Shown piece after piece: positions 55,187 to 64,000 of a stretch of 64,000 bases of DNA. The first letter of the stretch is position 1; each line of letters begins with the position of its first letter. The DNA comes from Cyclobacteriaceae bacterium (GTDB taxonomy: Bacteria > Bacteroidota > Bacteroidia > Cytophagales > Cyclobacteriaceae), in NCBI GenBank assembly GCA_016786585.1, contig JAEUUI010000026.1:1-64000 (forward strand). Reading direction: 5' to 3'. The notes under the pieces were generated by a model. It was not told where the DNA came from and ran no database searches. It worked only from the letters and a program-made list of their open reading frames with translations. The translations under genes and the position numbers were made by a program.

Positions 55187-57022
55187 ATGAAAACCAATCA
55201 TCAGGAACTAAAAAATTGGGTAGCGGAGATCAAGGATCTTACAACTCCCGAAGAAGTAATTTGGTGTGATGGTTCCCAGGAACAATATGACGATTTGTGT
55301 GCTCAGCTGGTTGCGAAAGGAACTTTTATCAAGCTAAATGAAACGAAACGACCAAATTCATTCGCTTGTTTTTCCGACCCAAGCGATGTGGCACGGGTGG
55401 AAGACCGCACGTTCATCTGCAGTCGTAAAAAGGAAAATGCCGGCCCTACCAACAACTGGAAAGATCCACGCGAAATGAAAGCCGAGCTCGAGCCGGTGCT
55501 GCGCGGCAGCATGAAGGGAAGGAAGATGTATGTGATTCCTTTCAGTATGGGCCCCGTGGGTTCACCCATGTCACAGATCGGTGTGCAGATAACGGATTCT
55601 GAATACTGCGTTGTTAACATGTTCATCATGACGCGTGCGGGCGACCGTGTGCTGAAGGTGTTAGGGGATAAAGGGAGCTTTGTGAAATGTTTGCATACCG
55701 TTGGCGCGCCACTGCAACCCGGACAGCAGGATGTAAAATGGCCATGCAACCCAACCTTGAAATACATTGTTCATTATCCTGAAGAGCGGTCTATCGTTAG
55801 CTACGGCTCCGGGTACGGTGGTAACGCGTTGCTCGGTAAGAAATGTTTTGCGTTACGCATCGCATCCACGATGGCGCAGGAAGAGGGCTGGCTTGCTGAA
55901 CACATGCTGATCATGGGCGTGGAAGATCCGCAGGGAGAAAAAACATATCTCGCAGCGGCATTCCCAAGCGCATGCGGTAAAACAAACTTTGCGATGCTTA
56001 TTCCACCCAAAGAGTTCAACGACTGGAAAATCACAACAATTGGTGACGACATTGCCTGGATAAGACCCGGAAAAGACGGTCAGCTCTTTGCCATTAATCC
56101 GGAAGCAGGATACTTCGGAGTCGCTCCGGGAACAAATGAAACAACAAACCCGAATGCCATCCGGTCAATCGCGCGCAACACAATTTTTACCAATGTTGGT
56201 GTTACACCCGATGGCGATGTGTGGTGGGAAGGTCTCACCAAAGAAGTACCAAAAGATATCATCGGATGGAACGGTAAGAAATGGGATCCTGCCAGCGGTA
56301 AACCTGTTGCGCACCCGAATTCACGATTCACAGCTCCGGCCAGTCAGAACCCTTGTCTTGATGATCAGGTTGAGAACCCTAATGGCGTTCCGATCAGTGC
56401 ATTTATTTTTGGGGGAAGAAGAAGCACAACTGTTCCGCTGGTTTATCAGGCCATCAACTGGAGCTATGGCATCTATGCAGCTTCTACCATGGGTTCTGAA
56501 ACGACTGCTGCGGCCTTCGGTGAACAGGGAAAGGTGAGAAGAGACCCGTTTGCCATGTTGCCGTTCTGTGGCTATCACATGGCAGATTACTTCAATCACT
56601 GGTTGCAATTCGGGCGTGACCTGCCTGCACCTCCGCGCATCTTCAACGTGAACTGGTTCCGTAAAGATGAAAAAGGAAACTTCCTGTGGCCGGGATTTGG
56701 CGACAACATGCGGATTCTGAAATGGATCATTCAGCGTGTTAAAGGAAAAGCTTCCGCGGTGGAGAGCCCGATCGGGTGGATGCCGCACTACAGCGACATC
56801 GACTGGAGTGGACTTGACACGTTTTCCAAGAAACAGTTTGACGACATCATGATGATTGATCGCGAAGCATGGAAACAGGAGTTGCTGTCTCATGCTGAAC
56901 TGTTCGAACGGATGTACGACAAACTGCCGAAGGAGTACATTTTTATGCGTGAGTTGATGCTCTCAGGCTTGTGGCGTTCCAAAGAGCAATGGAAACTTGA
57001 ACCCGAAGCGGAATACGCTTGA
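55187..57022 (+). CDS. pckG: Phosphoenolpyruvate carboxykinase (GTP)
   Basis: 611 residues from the ATG at 55187, which begins at the family's usual point ([12 protein letters not shown]); an ATG eight codons upstream (55163) is possible. Family motifs: [46 protein letters not shown], the P-loop [12 protein letters not shown] with the reactive Cys, and IGDDIAW. It converts oxaloacetate + GTP to PEP, CO2 and GDP, linking the TCA cycle to gluconeogenesis in the cytoplasm. Full length for the GTP class. Ends in a strong terminator. Confidence 0.97.
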   Translation: MKTNHQELKNWVAEIKDLTTPEEVIWCDGSQEQYDDLCAQLVAKGTFIKLNETKRPNSFACFSDPSDVARVEDRTFICSRKKENAGPTNNWKDPREMKAELEPVLRGSMKGRKMYVIPFSMGPVGSPMSQIGVQITDSEYCVVNMFIMTRAGDRVLKVLGDKGSFVKCLHTVGAPLQPGQQDVKWPCNPTLKYIVHYPEERSIVSYGSGYGGNALLGKKCFALRIASTMAQEEGWLAEHMLIMGVEDPQGEKTYLAAAFPSACGKTNFAMLIPPKEFNDWKITTIGDDIAWIRPGKDGQLFAINPEAGYFGVAPGTNETTNPNAIRSIARNTIFTNVGVTPDGDVWWEGLTKEVPKDIIGWNGKKWDPASGKPVAHPNSRFTAPASQNPCLDDQVENPNGVPISAFIFGGRRSTTVPLVYQAINWSYGIYAASTMGSETTAAAFGEQGKVRRDPFAMLPFCGYHMADYFNHWLQFGRDLPAPPRIFNVNWFRKDEKGNFLWPGFGDNMRILKWIIQRVKGKASAVESPIGWMPHYSDIDWSGLDTFSKKQFDDIMMIDREAWKQELLSHAELFERMYDKLPKEYIFMRELMLSGLWRSKEQWKLEPEAEYA

Positions 57023-57029
57023 TCATAAA

Positions 57030-57066
57030 AAGGACTGCTTCTCAATGAGGCAGTCCTTCTTATTTT
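57030..57066 (+). terminator. pckG terminator
   Basis: AAGGACTGC (57030-57038) pairs with GCAGTCCTT (57050-57058), with an inner CTC-AAT-GAG, followed by CTTATTTTT. Lies 8 bp after the pckG stop. Confidence 0.9.
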
Positions 57067-57079
57067 TGATAAACACAAT

Positions 57080-58414
57080 TTAAACAGCGTCCGACAAGCT
57101 GGTAAATGTAAAGTCACGGATTTTCATCGGTGGCAACAAATAGTTTGCGTTCGATTCAACGCTTACCGTCCGTTCTACCTTTCCGAGTTCTTCCAGGTTA
57201 TTTAGCATGATCACCGGGCTTTCATTAAACCGGAAGTTTTTGATCGGGTACTGGATCTTTCCGTTCTCAATGTAAAATGTGCCGTCACGCGTCAAGCCAG
57301 TTAACAGCAATGATTGCGGATCAACATCGCGGATGTACCAGAGGCGAGTTACCAGAACACCTTTCTTGGTTCCCTTAATCAATTCTTCCAGTGACTTTGT
57401 TCCCCCTTCCATGATGATTCCATCCGGAAACGGGGTAGCTTTAACGCCTTTCTTCTCGGCCCAATAGCGTGAGTAGGTAAGATTTTTCACAACACCTTTT
57501 TCAATCCACATGGTTTTTTCCTGTGGACGACCATCACCGGTCCACGGACTGGTTGGCAGATCAGCATTCCACGGATCGGAATAAATGTTCACGCGTTCAT
57601 CAACCATCTTTTCACCTAGGCGTGTAGCGCCACCAGGTTTGCTGAGGAAACTACGGCCTTCATCTGCAGTGCGCGCATCAAGCCCGAAGATAATTCGTTC
57701 GAGCAATACCGCTGCCGCAGCCGGTTCAAGAATAACGGTGTATTTGCCGGGTTCGATTGCCTTTGCCGTCACAGAAGACGTTGCTTTCTGTGTGGCGATT
57801 TGCGTAGCAGTTTTTGTGTCGAGCTTCGTGATGTCGTTATAGCCACGTGTTGCATAGCCGGAACCTTTTCCATCTTCCGTTCGAACCGTAACTGAAAAGT
57901 TAGTTCCGGTTGCAGTGTTGTAAGCGAACAAGCCTTTTGAGTTCATCATGGCGGAGTAACCTACGCTGTCTTCGAGGAAACCTGCAGCAACAGCTTTGCC
58001 TTCTTTAGCAACCTGTAAGCTTTGTGCGACCAGGTCAGCCCGCATCTTCGGTGTAATAGCTGCTGTGGCCGGTACAAAGTTTTTAGCTTCCTGGTAGGTT
58101 TGAGGACCGAGGAACGAAACGAATTCAGGATTCTCGGGTGCAAGTTGTGCCAGTTCTTCCGAACGTCTTACAACTTTCTCCAGCGATGCATCATCAAACT
58201 CGTTTATCGTTGCCGTACCGACTTTCTTTCCATACGCTGAAGAGATCACCAGACTGTTCTGGCTAATCACTCCGCTGGTTGACACGGAATTGCGTGCGTA
58301 CCGGATATTTGCGCTGTCGCCACCGCCAATGTTAACTTCGCATTCATCAGCCTTTGAGTAGCTGATAACTTTTTTCAATAAAGCATATGCTTCATCTTTC
58401 GTCAGGATAGGCAT
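57080..58414 (-). CDS. pmbA: TldE/PmbA-type protein (copy 1)
   Basis: 444 residues, no signal peptide. PmbA/TldD N-terminal domain from about 5-75 (phrase NIRYARNSVSTSG), central domain about 110-215 and C-terminal domain 220-444. It lacks the HExxxH zinc site of TldD, as expected for the TldE partner. TldD-TldE heterodimers are metalloproteases that trim unfolded or ribosomally made peptides, e.g. microcin and CcdA-type substrates. Its ATG is 3 bp after the TldD copy 1 stop. The product differs throughout from copy 2 but is colinear, so the pairs are old duplicates. Confidence 0.9.
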   Translation of the reverse strand: MPILTKDEAYALLKKVISYSKADECEVNIGGGDSANIRYARNSVSTSGVISQNSLVISSAYGKKVGTATINEFDDASLEKVVRRSEELAQLAPENPEFVSFLGPQTYQEAKNFVPATAAITPKMRADLVAQSLQVAKEGKAVAAGFLEDSVGYSAMMNSKGLFAYNTATGTNFSVTVRTEDGKGSGYATRGYNDITKLDTKTATQIATQKATSSVTAKAIEPGKYTVILEPAAAAVLLERIIFGLDARTADEGRSFLSKPGGATRLGEKMVDERVNIYSDPWNADLPTSPWTGDGRPQEKTMWIEKGVVKNLTYSRYWAEKKGVKATPFPDGIIMEGGTKSLEELIKGTKKGVLVTRLWYIRDVDPQSLLLTGLTRDGTFYIENGKIQYPIKNFRFNESPVIMLNNLEELGKVERTVSVESNANYLLPPMKIRDFTFTSLSDAV

Positions 58415-58417
58415 AGA

Positions 58418-60052
58418 TCAAATATTACGGGCTGTGTTAATGACATTAATTCCTTTAAATAGCGCGGTTGACGAACCGTGTGAAACTGCACTTGACTGTG
58501 AAGGCTGGCCTTTACCATCGAAGAACGATCCGCCCAGGCGGTAATCACTTTCATCGGCAATACCGGAACATGCATTCCAGAAATCCTGGCTGTTCGCCTG
58601 ATACGCCACATCGCGCACCATGTTGGTGATCTTTCCTTCTTTGATCTCATAGTAAAGCTGACCGCCAAACTGGAAGTTATAGCGCTGCTGATCGATTGAG
58701 AAAGAACCATCTCCAATAATGTAAATACCCTTCTCAACATTTTTAATCAGGTCGTCAATTGTCTTCTTTTCTTTTCCGGGCTGAAGCGATACGTTCGGCA
58801 TACGCTGGAATTGTACGCTGCTCCAGTTATCGGCATAGCAGCAACCTTGCGATGACTTCAGGCCCAGAATATGCGCCTGATCGCGAATGGTTTGATAATT
58901 AACAAGAATACCGTCTTTTATGATGTCCCACTTGCCGCACTGCACGCCTTCGTCATCATACCCAACGGCACCAAGCGATCCTGTTTGTGTCTTGTCGCCA
59001 ACGATATTAACGAGCTTGCTGCCGAAGTTGAATTTGCCTGACTGCCATTTATCGAGCGTCAGGAAGCTCGTTCCGGCAAAGTTTGCTTCATACCCCAACA
59101 CACGGTCAAGCTCAGTAGGGTGCCCAACCGATTCGTGAATCGTAAGCCACAAGTGCGATGGATCAAGCACGAGATCATACTTGCCCGGTTCGATGGATTT
59201 TGCTTTTAGTTTTTCACCCGCTTGTGCACCCGCTGCACGTGCATCGCCAACCATGTCGTAACGACCCTTATAAAGCGTAGTGATGCCATTGATTTTATCC
59301 TGCGGACGGGCGTTGAGATATTCGTAACCCATTCCCATAGGCGCGCTTAACGCATTGCGTGTTTCGAATTTACCGGTGGCGGCATCAATCTTTGTTGCAA
59401 AGAATGTTGGCCAGATGCGGTGAATATCCTGGTCGATATACGAACCATCGGTCGAGGCAAAATACTTTTGTTCGTTTACCAGAAAGAGGATAGAGGTAAT
59501 GTAATCAGCGCCCGCTTTCATGGCTTCGCTGTTTACATTCATCAGCAGATCAACTTTTTCCTTGATCGGAACTTCAAATGAATTTTTTTCGATCGGTGCC
59601 TTCCAGCTCACTTCGCCATAACCTTTTTGTGGCGCAAGCTGAACCGGCTCAGATAAGAGGCGTGAGTTTTCTTTTGCAGTTGCAACGGCAAGTTCTGCTG
59701 CGCGCGCGATACTGTCTTTATCAAGCTTGTCGACTGCGGCAAAGCCCCATGCACCATTCGCCACCACGCGAATTCCCATACCATAAGATTCGGTATTCAC
59801 GATGTTCTGCACTTTGTCTTCGCGTGTTACAACAAACTGATTCAGGTAACGGCCGATGCGTACATCGGTGTACGTGGCGCCTTTGCTGCGTGCCGCATTC
59901 AGGGCCACGTCAGCCATTTGCTTTTTTAAAGCAGGATCAATGCGCTCCAATGCCTTTTCCGGGCTAATCGGATTGCCGAAAACAGGAATACCGGGCAGCA
60001 GCGTAGCAGCTGTACCCAACCCTGTGAGGTAAATAAAGTCTCTGCGTTTCAA
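58418..60052 (-). CDS. tldD: TldD-type metalloprotease (copy 1), Tat-like leader
   Basis: 544 residues from a TTG codon at 60052; no ATG occurs in frame within the preceding stretch and the leader KRRDFIYLTG aligns with the ATG-started copy 2. The twin-arginine-like RRDFI followed by a hydrophobic run and an Ala/Pro-rich end suggests Tat export. The zinc site HESVGH (H306, H311) sits in LTIHESVGHPTELD, and the C-terminal part has CCYADNW and DYRLGGSFFDGKGQ. It is expected to act with the TldE encoded 3 bp downstream. A terminator separates it from copy 2 upstream. Confidence 0.9.
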   Translation of the reverse strand: MKRRDFIYLTGLGTAATLLPGIPVFGNPISPEKALERIDPALKKQMADVALNAARSKGATYTDVRIGRYLNQFVVTREDKVQNIVNTESYGMGIRVVANGAWGFAAVDKLDKDSIARAAELAVATAKENSRLLSEPVQLAPQKGYGEVSWKAPIEKNSFEVPIKEKVDLLMNVNSEAMKAGADYITSILFLVNEQKYFASTDGSYIDQDIHRIWPTFFATKIDAATGKFETRNALSAPMGMGYEYLNARPQDKINGITTLYKGRYDMVGDARAAGAQAGEKLKAKSIEPGKYDLVLDPSHLWLTIHESVGHPTELDRVLGYEANFAGTSFLTLDKWQSGKFNFGSKLVNIVGDKTQTGSLGAVGYDDEGVQCGKWDIIKDGILVNYQTIRDQAHILGLKSSQGCCYADNWSSVQFQRMPNVSLQPGKEKKTIDDLIKNVEKGIYIIGDGSFSIDQQRYNFQFGGQLYYEIKEGKITNMVRDVAYQANSQDFWNACSGIADESDYRLGGSFFDGKGQPSQSSAVSHGSSTALFKGINVINTARNI

Positions 60053-60171
60053 ATGAAAGTAGGTTAAAGTTGTTGAAAATAGCGTACGAATATTACCGGA
60101 TTAGTTTCAATTCGGCAATTAATTGTTCGGAATCGAACTGATGAAACAAGGGTTTCTTTTTAATTATTTGA

Positions 60172-60206
60172 TGGAAAATAAAAATCCCCGCATGAGCGGG
60201 GATTTG
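60172..60206 (-). terminator. Terminator of the TldD/TldE copy 2 pair
   Basis: AAATCCCCGC (60182-60191), loop ATGA, GCGGGGATTT (60196-60205). On the minus strand the stem is followed by TTTTTATTTTCC. It ends transcription 7 bp past the TldE copy 2 stop, so copy 1 needs its own promoter in 60053-60180. Confidence 0.85.
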
Positions 60207-60212
60207 AATGTT

Positions 60213-61547
60213 TTAAACTGCGTCTGACAAGCTGGTGAAGGTGAAGTCTCTGATCTTCATCGAAGGGATGAAGGCGTTTGGACTTCCCTCGCTGGTAACT
60301 GCCCGTTCCTGTTTACCAAGCGTTTCCAGGTTATTCAGCATGATAATCGGACTTTCATTGAACCGGAAATTTTTGATCGGATGTTTGATCTTTCCGTTCT
60401 CAATGTAGAATGTGCCATCGCGCGTAAGACCGGTGTACAATAAGGTTTGCGGATCAACCGGACGGATGTACCAGAAACGTGTTACGAGAATACCTTTCTT
60501 GGTGTCTTTAATCATATCTTCTACTGAAGCGGTGCCACCTTCCATGATGGTGTTACCGCCAAACGGGAGCGGAGCAACATTTTTCTGGGATGCCCAGTAA
60601 CGATCGTAGAACAGGTTGGCAACAACGCCATTCTTGATGATGTCTACTTTCTTGCGGGGCTGACCATCACCGGCCCAAACGGCAGCGGGCACATCGTCAT
60701 TCCATGGGTCCGTGTAAATGTTCACGCGCTCATCCACGAGCTTTTCACCTAGCTTGGTGCCGCCACCTTTTTTTGAAAGGAAGCTGCGGCCTTCATCGGC
60801 TGTGCGTGCGTTCATGCCAAGCATCAAACGAACCAGGTCAGCGGAAGCAGATGCTTCCAATACTACCGTGTATTTACCTGGCTCAATTGCTTTCGCTTCG
60901 CGCGACAGAACAGCCTTGTCGATTGCGCGCTTCGAAATGATGGCCGGATTGATTTTGCTTACATCGTTATGTGTCGCGGCTGCCCATCCTGAACCGGTGC
61001 CATCGTTTGTACGCATGGTTACCGTAAAATCAACACCGGTCGATTTGTTGTATGCAAACAAACCTTTGCTGTTGGCGATCGCAAAGAAACCTTTGCTGTC
61101 TTCGAGGTAGCCCGCTGCGGTAACATCTTTTGCGGCAGCAGGGTTAATGCTGTCGGCTGCAACCTGTGCACGATATTCGGGTTTAATGTTAGCGGTTGAT
61201 TCAGAGAATGTTTTTGAATCCGGTCCGTACGTTTGCGGGCCAAGCGGTTCCATAAACTCAGGATTTTCCGGAGCCAGTTGAGCAACTTCTTCCGCGCGTC
61301 TTACTACTTTTTCAAGCGAGGCATCGTCAAACTCGTTGATGCTGGCTGCGCCTGATTTTTTGCCGTAGTAACACTGCACCGACAGGGATGTATTACTGTC
61401 TTCACCGGAAGTGTTTACGGTGTTCCGCGCATAGCGGATATTGCCGCGGTCCTGCCCGCCAAGACTGGCCGAGCATCCGTCTGCTTTCGAGAGGGCTACT
61501 ACTTTTTCAAGTATCCTCTTCGCTTCTTCTTTTGAAAGTATTGCCAT
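60213..61547 (-). CDS. pmbA: TldE/PmbA-type protein (copy 2)
   Basis: 444 residues, the same length as copy 1 and colinear with it over its whole length. Opens MAILSKEEAKRIL with no signal peptide; N-terminal phrase NIRYARNTVNTSG; no HExxxH. The C-terminal half carries the conserved TldE phrases KTRTADEGRSFLSKK-like and GGTASVEDMIKDTKKGILVTRFWYIRPVD (partly quoted). It follows TldD copy 2 by 31 bp and ends at a strong terminator. Confidence 0.9.
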   Translation of the reverse strand: MAILSKEEAKRILEKVVALSKADGCSASLGGQDRGNIRYARNTVNTSGEDSNTSLSVQCYYGKKSGAASINEFDDASLEKVVRRAEEVAQLAPENPEFMEPLGPQTYGPDSKTFSESTANIKPEYRAQVAADSINPAAAKDVTAAGYLEDSKGFFAIANSKGLFAYNKSTGVDFTVTMRTNDGTGSGWAAATHNDVSKINPAIISKRAIDKAVLSREAKAIEPGKYTVVLEASASADLVRLMLGMNARTADEGRSFLSKKGGGTKLGEKLVDERVNIYTDPWNDDVPAAVWAGDGQPRKKVDIIKNGVVANLFYDRYWASQKNVAPLPFGGNTIMEGGTASVEDMIKDTKKGILVTRFWYIRPVDPQTLLYTGLTRDGTFYIENGKIKHPIKNFRFNESPIIMLNNLETLGKQERAVTSEGSPNAFIPSMKIRDFTFTSLSDAV

Positions 61548-61578
61548 AAGATGATTTTCTATTTAGTGAGTTGGTTGA

Positions 61579-63219
61579 TTATATCGTTCTTCCGGTGTTG
61601 ATCACATTCACTCCGTTGAATCGCGCTGTAGCTGAGCCGTGCGATACCGCGTTCGATTGTCCCGGCTGACCTTTTCCGTCATTGAAGGCACCACCTAATC
61701 GGTAATCGCGCTTATCGCAGATTGCAGCGCAGGAATTCCAGAAGTCCTGCGTGTTTGCCTGGTAAGCAACATCTTTCAGCATGCCTGCGATTTTTCCTTC
61801 CTTAATTTCGAAGAACAGCACGCCACCAAACTGGAAGTTGTACCGCTGCTGGTCGATGGAGAACGAAGAGTCTTTAACGATATAAATGCCTTTTTCAACA
61901 CCTGCGATCATTTGAGCAGGAGTGAGGTCGTTCTTTCCAGGCTGTAAGGAAATGTTAGCCATGCGCTGGAACTGAACATCTGCCCAGCTTTGTGAGTAAC
62001 AGCATCCGTGCGATTCCTTCTGACCGATAATGCCAACCTGATCGCGAATTGCCTGGTAGTTCACCAGAACACCGTCTTTAATGATATCCCATTGCTTGCA
62101 CTTCACGCCTTCGTCATCGTAACCAACAGCACCTAACGAACCAACCTCAGTTTTGTCGGCTTTGATGTTTACGATCTCGCTTCCGAACTTAAAGTTTTTA
62201 GATTGCCACTTGTCGAGTGTCAGGAAGCTTGTTCCTGCATAGTTCGCTTCGTACCCCAGCACACGGTCAAGCTCAGTCGGGTGACCAACCGATTCATGAA
62301 TCGTTAACCACAAGTGTGACGGTTCGAGTACAAGATCATATTTACCAGGCTCAACCGATTTTGCTGCGAGAATTTGTTTCGCCTGCTCGGCTGCCATGCC
62401 GGCATCTTCGATGATATCGTACGACTTATTATAGAGAATGATATCTCCGGGCGACTGGATTTTATCCTCCGGACGCGCATCCAGGTATTCGTAACCCATA
62501 CCAACCGGAGAACTGAATGACGACCGGTTTTTGAATGTACCCGATGCTTTATCAGTTACGGTTACATTGAAACCCGGAAGAATCCGATAAATATCCTGGT
62601 CGATGTAAGAACCTTCAGACGATGCAAAATATTTTTGCTCATTCACCATGAAGATCTGGCTGTTGATAAACGAAGCGCCTTTTTCAAGTGCGCGTGCGTT
62701 GGTTGCCATCAGCAGATCAACCTTCTCTTTCACCGGAACTTCAAAGCCGTTTTTTTTGATTGGTGTTTTCCAGCTTACTTCACCGTATGCAGGAGTGGGC
62801 GCAAGCTGAACCGGTTGCTTCTGGAATTTGGAATTTGCTTTTGCAATGGCAACCGCCCGTTCGGCAGTCTTCTTCATGCCATCAGCTGTTACGTTGTTCG
62901 TTGCTGCAAAACCCCAGGTGCCGTTAACGATCACCCGGATACCCACGCCAAACGATTCCGTGTTGGCAATTCCCTGCACCTTTTTCTCGCGGGTGCTTAC
63001 GAACTGGTTAAGGTACCGGCCGATGCGAACATCGGTGTAGGTGGCGCCCAGCGATTTGGTCGTGTTGAGTGCGATGTCGGCAAGCTTTTTCTTTTCCGCG
63101 GTGTCCATCAGCGGATCGAGAAGCCGCATCGGGTCAACCGATTCACCGAACGAGGTGAAAGGCAAGATCATCGCCCCAGCGCTCATTCCGGCAATCTGTA
63201 TAAAGTCGCGTCTTTTCAT
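61579..63219 (-). CDS. tldD: TldD-type metalloprotease (copy 2), Tat-like leader
   Basis: 546 residues from an ATG. Leader MKRRDFIQIAGMSAGAMILP, a twin-arginine-like RRDF with an Ala/Gly-rich hydrophobic core. The N-terminal domain (GATYTDVRIGRYLNQFV) is nearly identical to copy 1. Zinc site HESVGH at H308/H313. It ends with YRLGGAFNDGKGQPGQSN and the ATARFNGVNVINTGRTI C-terminus shared with copy 3. It is 36 bp downstream of copy 3 on the same strand and 31 bp upstream of its TldE partner. Confidence 0.9.
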   Translation of the reverse strand: MKRRDFIQIAGMSAGAMILPFTSFGESVDPMRLLDPLMDTAEKKKLADIALNTTKSLGATYTDVRIGRYLNQFVSTREKKVQGIANTESFGVGIRVIVNGTWGFAATNNVTADGMKKTAERAVAIAKANSKFQKQPVQLAPTPAYGEVSWKTPIKKNGFEVPVKEKVDLLMATNARALEKGASFINSQIFMVNEQKYFASSEGSYIDQDIYRILPGFNVTVTDKASGTFKNRSSFSSPVGMGYEYLDARPEDKIQSPGDIILYNKSYDIIEDAGMAAEQAKQILAAKSVEPGKYDLVLEPSHLWLTIHESVGHPTELDRVLGYEANYAGTSFLTLDKWQSKNFKFGSEIVNIKADKTEVGSLGAVGYDDEGVKCKQWDIIKDGVLVNYQAIRDQVGIIGQKESHGCCYSQSWADVQFQRMANISLQPGKNDLTPAQMIAGVEKGIYIVKDSSFSIDQQRYNFQFGGVLFFEIKEGKIAGMLKDVAYQANTQDFWNSCAAICDKRDYRLGGAFNDGKGQPGQSNAVSHGSATARFNGVNVINTGRTI

Positions 63220-63255
63220 TGTGGTTAGTTATAGTTAAAAGGTGGTGTTTTAGTG

Positions 63256-64000
63256 TTAGATCGTCCGGCCTGTGTTGATCACGTTAACTCCGTTGAAACG
63301 GGAAGTTGCACTTCCGTGCGATACTGCGGATACCTGTGACGGCTGACCTTTTCCATCGAAGAAAGAGCCAAACAACCTGTAATCTTTTTCATCGCAAATC
63401 TTAACACAGTTATTCCAGAACTCCTGCGTGTTTGATTGATACGCCACATCATTCAGCATGCCCGCAATCTGACCGTTTTTGATTTCGTAGAATACCGTAC
63501 CGCCAAACTGGAAGTTGTAACGCTGCTGATCGATTGAGAACGATCCGCGTCCGGCAATGTAGATTCCCTTCTCAACGTCTTTAATCATCTGCTCGCTTGA
63601 ATACGATTCGGTCCCCGGGGCAAGTGAAATATTTGGCATCCGCTGAAATTGAACATCGTTCCAGCTTTGTGCATAGCAACATCCGTGAGATTCTTTTTCG
63701 CCCAGGATGTGTGCCTGATCGCGAATCGCCTGGCTGTTAACAAAGATTCCGTTTTTAATGATATCCCAACGCTTGCATTTCACGCCTTCATCATCATAGC
63801 CAACGGCTCCCAGTGATCCGGGCTGAACTTTATCAGCGAAGATGTTCACAATGTTACTGCCGTATTTGAAATTGCCTGACTTTAATTTATCAAGCGTGGC
63901 AAAACTTGTTCCTGCATAATTGGCCTCGTATCCGAGAATACGGTCGAGCTCCGTAGGGTGGCCCACCGATTCGTGGATCGTCAACCCAAGGTGGTTTGGT
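63256..64000 (-). CDS. tldD: TldD-type metalloprotease (copy 3), N-terminally truncated by the window
   Basis: About 247 visible codons of the C-terminal part; the frame continues beyond the right edge. The first visible residues read PNHLGLTIHESVGHPTELD, containing the HESVGH zinc site. The rest matches copies 1 and 2 (GCCYAQSWNDVQFQRM, DQQRYNFQFGG, SATSRFNGVNVINTGRTI). The position GLTIHE differs from WLTIHE of the other two. It is separated from copy 2 by 36 bp, so probably cotranscribed. Whether it also has a Tat leader cannot be seen here. Confidence 0.88.
   Translation of the reverse strand, partial: PNHLGLTIHESVGHPTELDRILGYEANYAGTSFATLDKLKSGNFKYGSNIVNIFADKVQPGSLGAVGYDDEGVKCKRWDIIKNGIFVNSQAIRDQAHILGEKESHGCCYAQSWNDVQFQRMPNISLAPGTESYSSEQMIKDVEKGIYIAGRGSFSIDQQRYNFQFGGTVFYEIKNGQIAGMLNDVAYQSNTQEFWNNCVKICDEKDYRLFGSFFDGKGQPSQVSAVSHGSATSRFNGVNVINTGRTI

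Overview
The window looks like a chromosomal segment of a Gram-negative member of the Bacteroidota, most likely of the Cytophagales/Cytophagia type. The reasons are: TAnnTTTG-like promoter elements instead of sigma70 boxes, weak Shine-Dalgarno sites, PorT-like and OmpA-like envelope proteins, the DUF4159-MoxR-DUF58-BatA-DUF4175 operon, a GTP-type PEP carboxykinase, a six-domain S1 protein with a charged N-terminal extension, and very large hybrid histidine kinases. I could not run similarity searches, so the lineage is an inference and no genus is claimed. Coding density is high. I see no rRNA, CRISPR array, transposase, integrase or phage structural gene.

Layout. 1-6.4 kb holds envelope genes: the tail of a DoxX-like protein, a beta-barrel protein, an LTA-synthase-like sulfatase-fold enzyme, a lipoprotein, an OmpA-like protein, and an ABC ATPase followed by a TolC-type channel. 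6.5-8.8 kb is housekeeping: rpsA and a tRNA-Cys(GCA). 8.8-11.2 kb is a possible islet, a lipoprotein amidohydrolase lying between repeats that resemble the tRNA 3' end. 11.2-16.7 kb carries a two-FAS1 lipoprotein, a DUF2200 protein, a methyltransferase and three translationally coupled glycosyltransferases. 16.8-22.8 kb carries an HBM-type sensor kinase, an AsmA-like protein and a MacB/FtsX-type permease.

23.0-39.2 kb is the most distinctive region: a signalling cluster of four histidine kinases (three containing receiver domains at one or both ends of the group, including a 1204-aa CHASE3-HAMP-GAF-kinase-REC3 protein and a 1949-aa soluble poly-HAMP-GAF-kinase-REC3 protein resembling group III hybrid kinases), three stand-alone response regulators, and CheR and CheB catalytic proteins without any CheA, CheW or chemoreceptor nearby. 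More exactly, the cluster's kinases are the REC-PAS-HK, the CHASE3 hybrid, the REC-HK and the poly-HAMP hybrid; an MgtC-like membrane protein and two small unknown proteins sit inside it. This looks like a non-flagellar signalling hub.

39.4-45.4 kb carries stress and envelope genes (coiled-coil lipoprotein, DUF2383 protein, PBP1A-type penicillin-binding protein, FMN reductase, beta-barrel protein, Dps). 45.5-53.1 kb is a six-gene operon of the MoxR/BatA type with 4-bp stop/start overlaps at four junctions. 53.3-57.1 kb has an AspT/YidE-type transporter and pckG. 57.1-64 kb is an amplified TldD/TldE protease locus: two complete TldD-TldE pairs plus the C-terminal part of a third TldD running off the right edge. 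The complete TldDs have Tat-like leaders and the TldEs do not.
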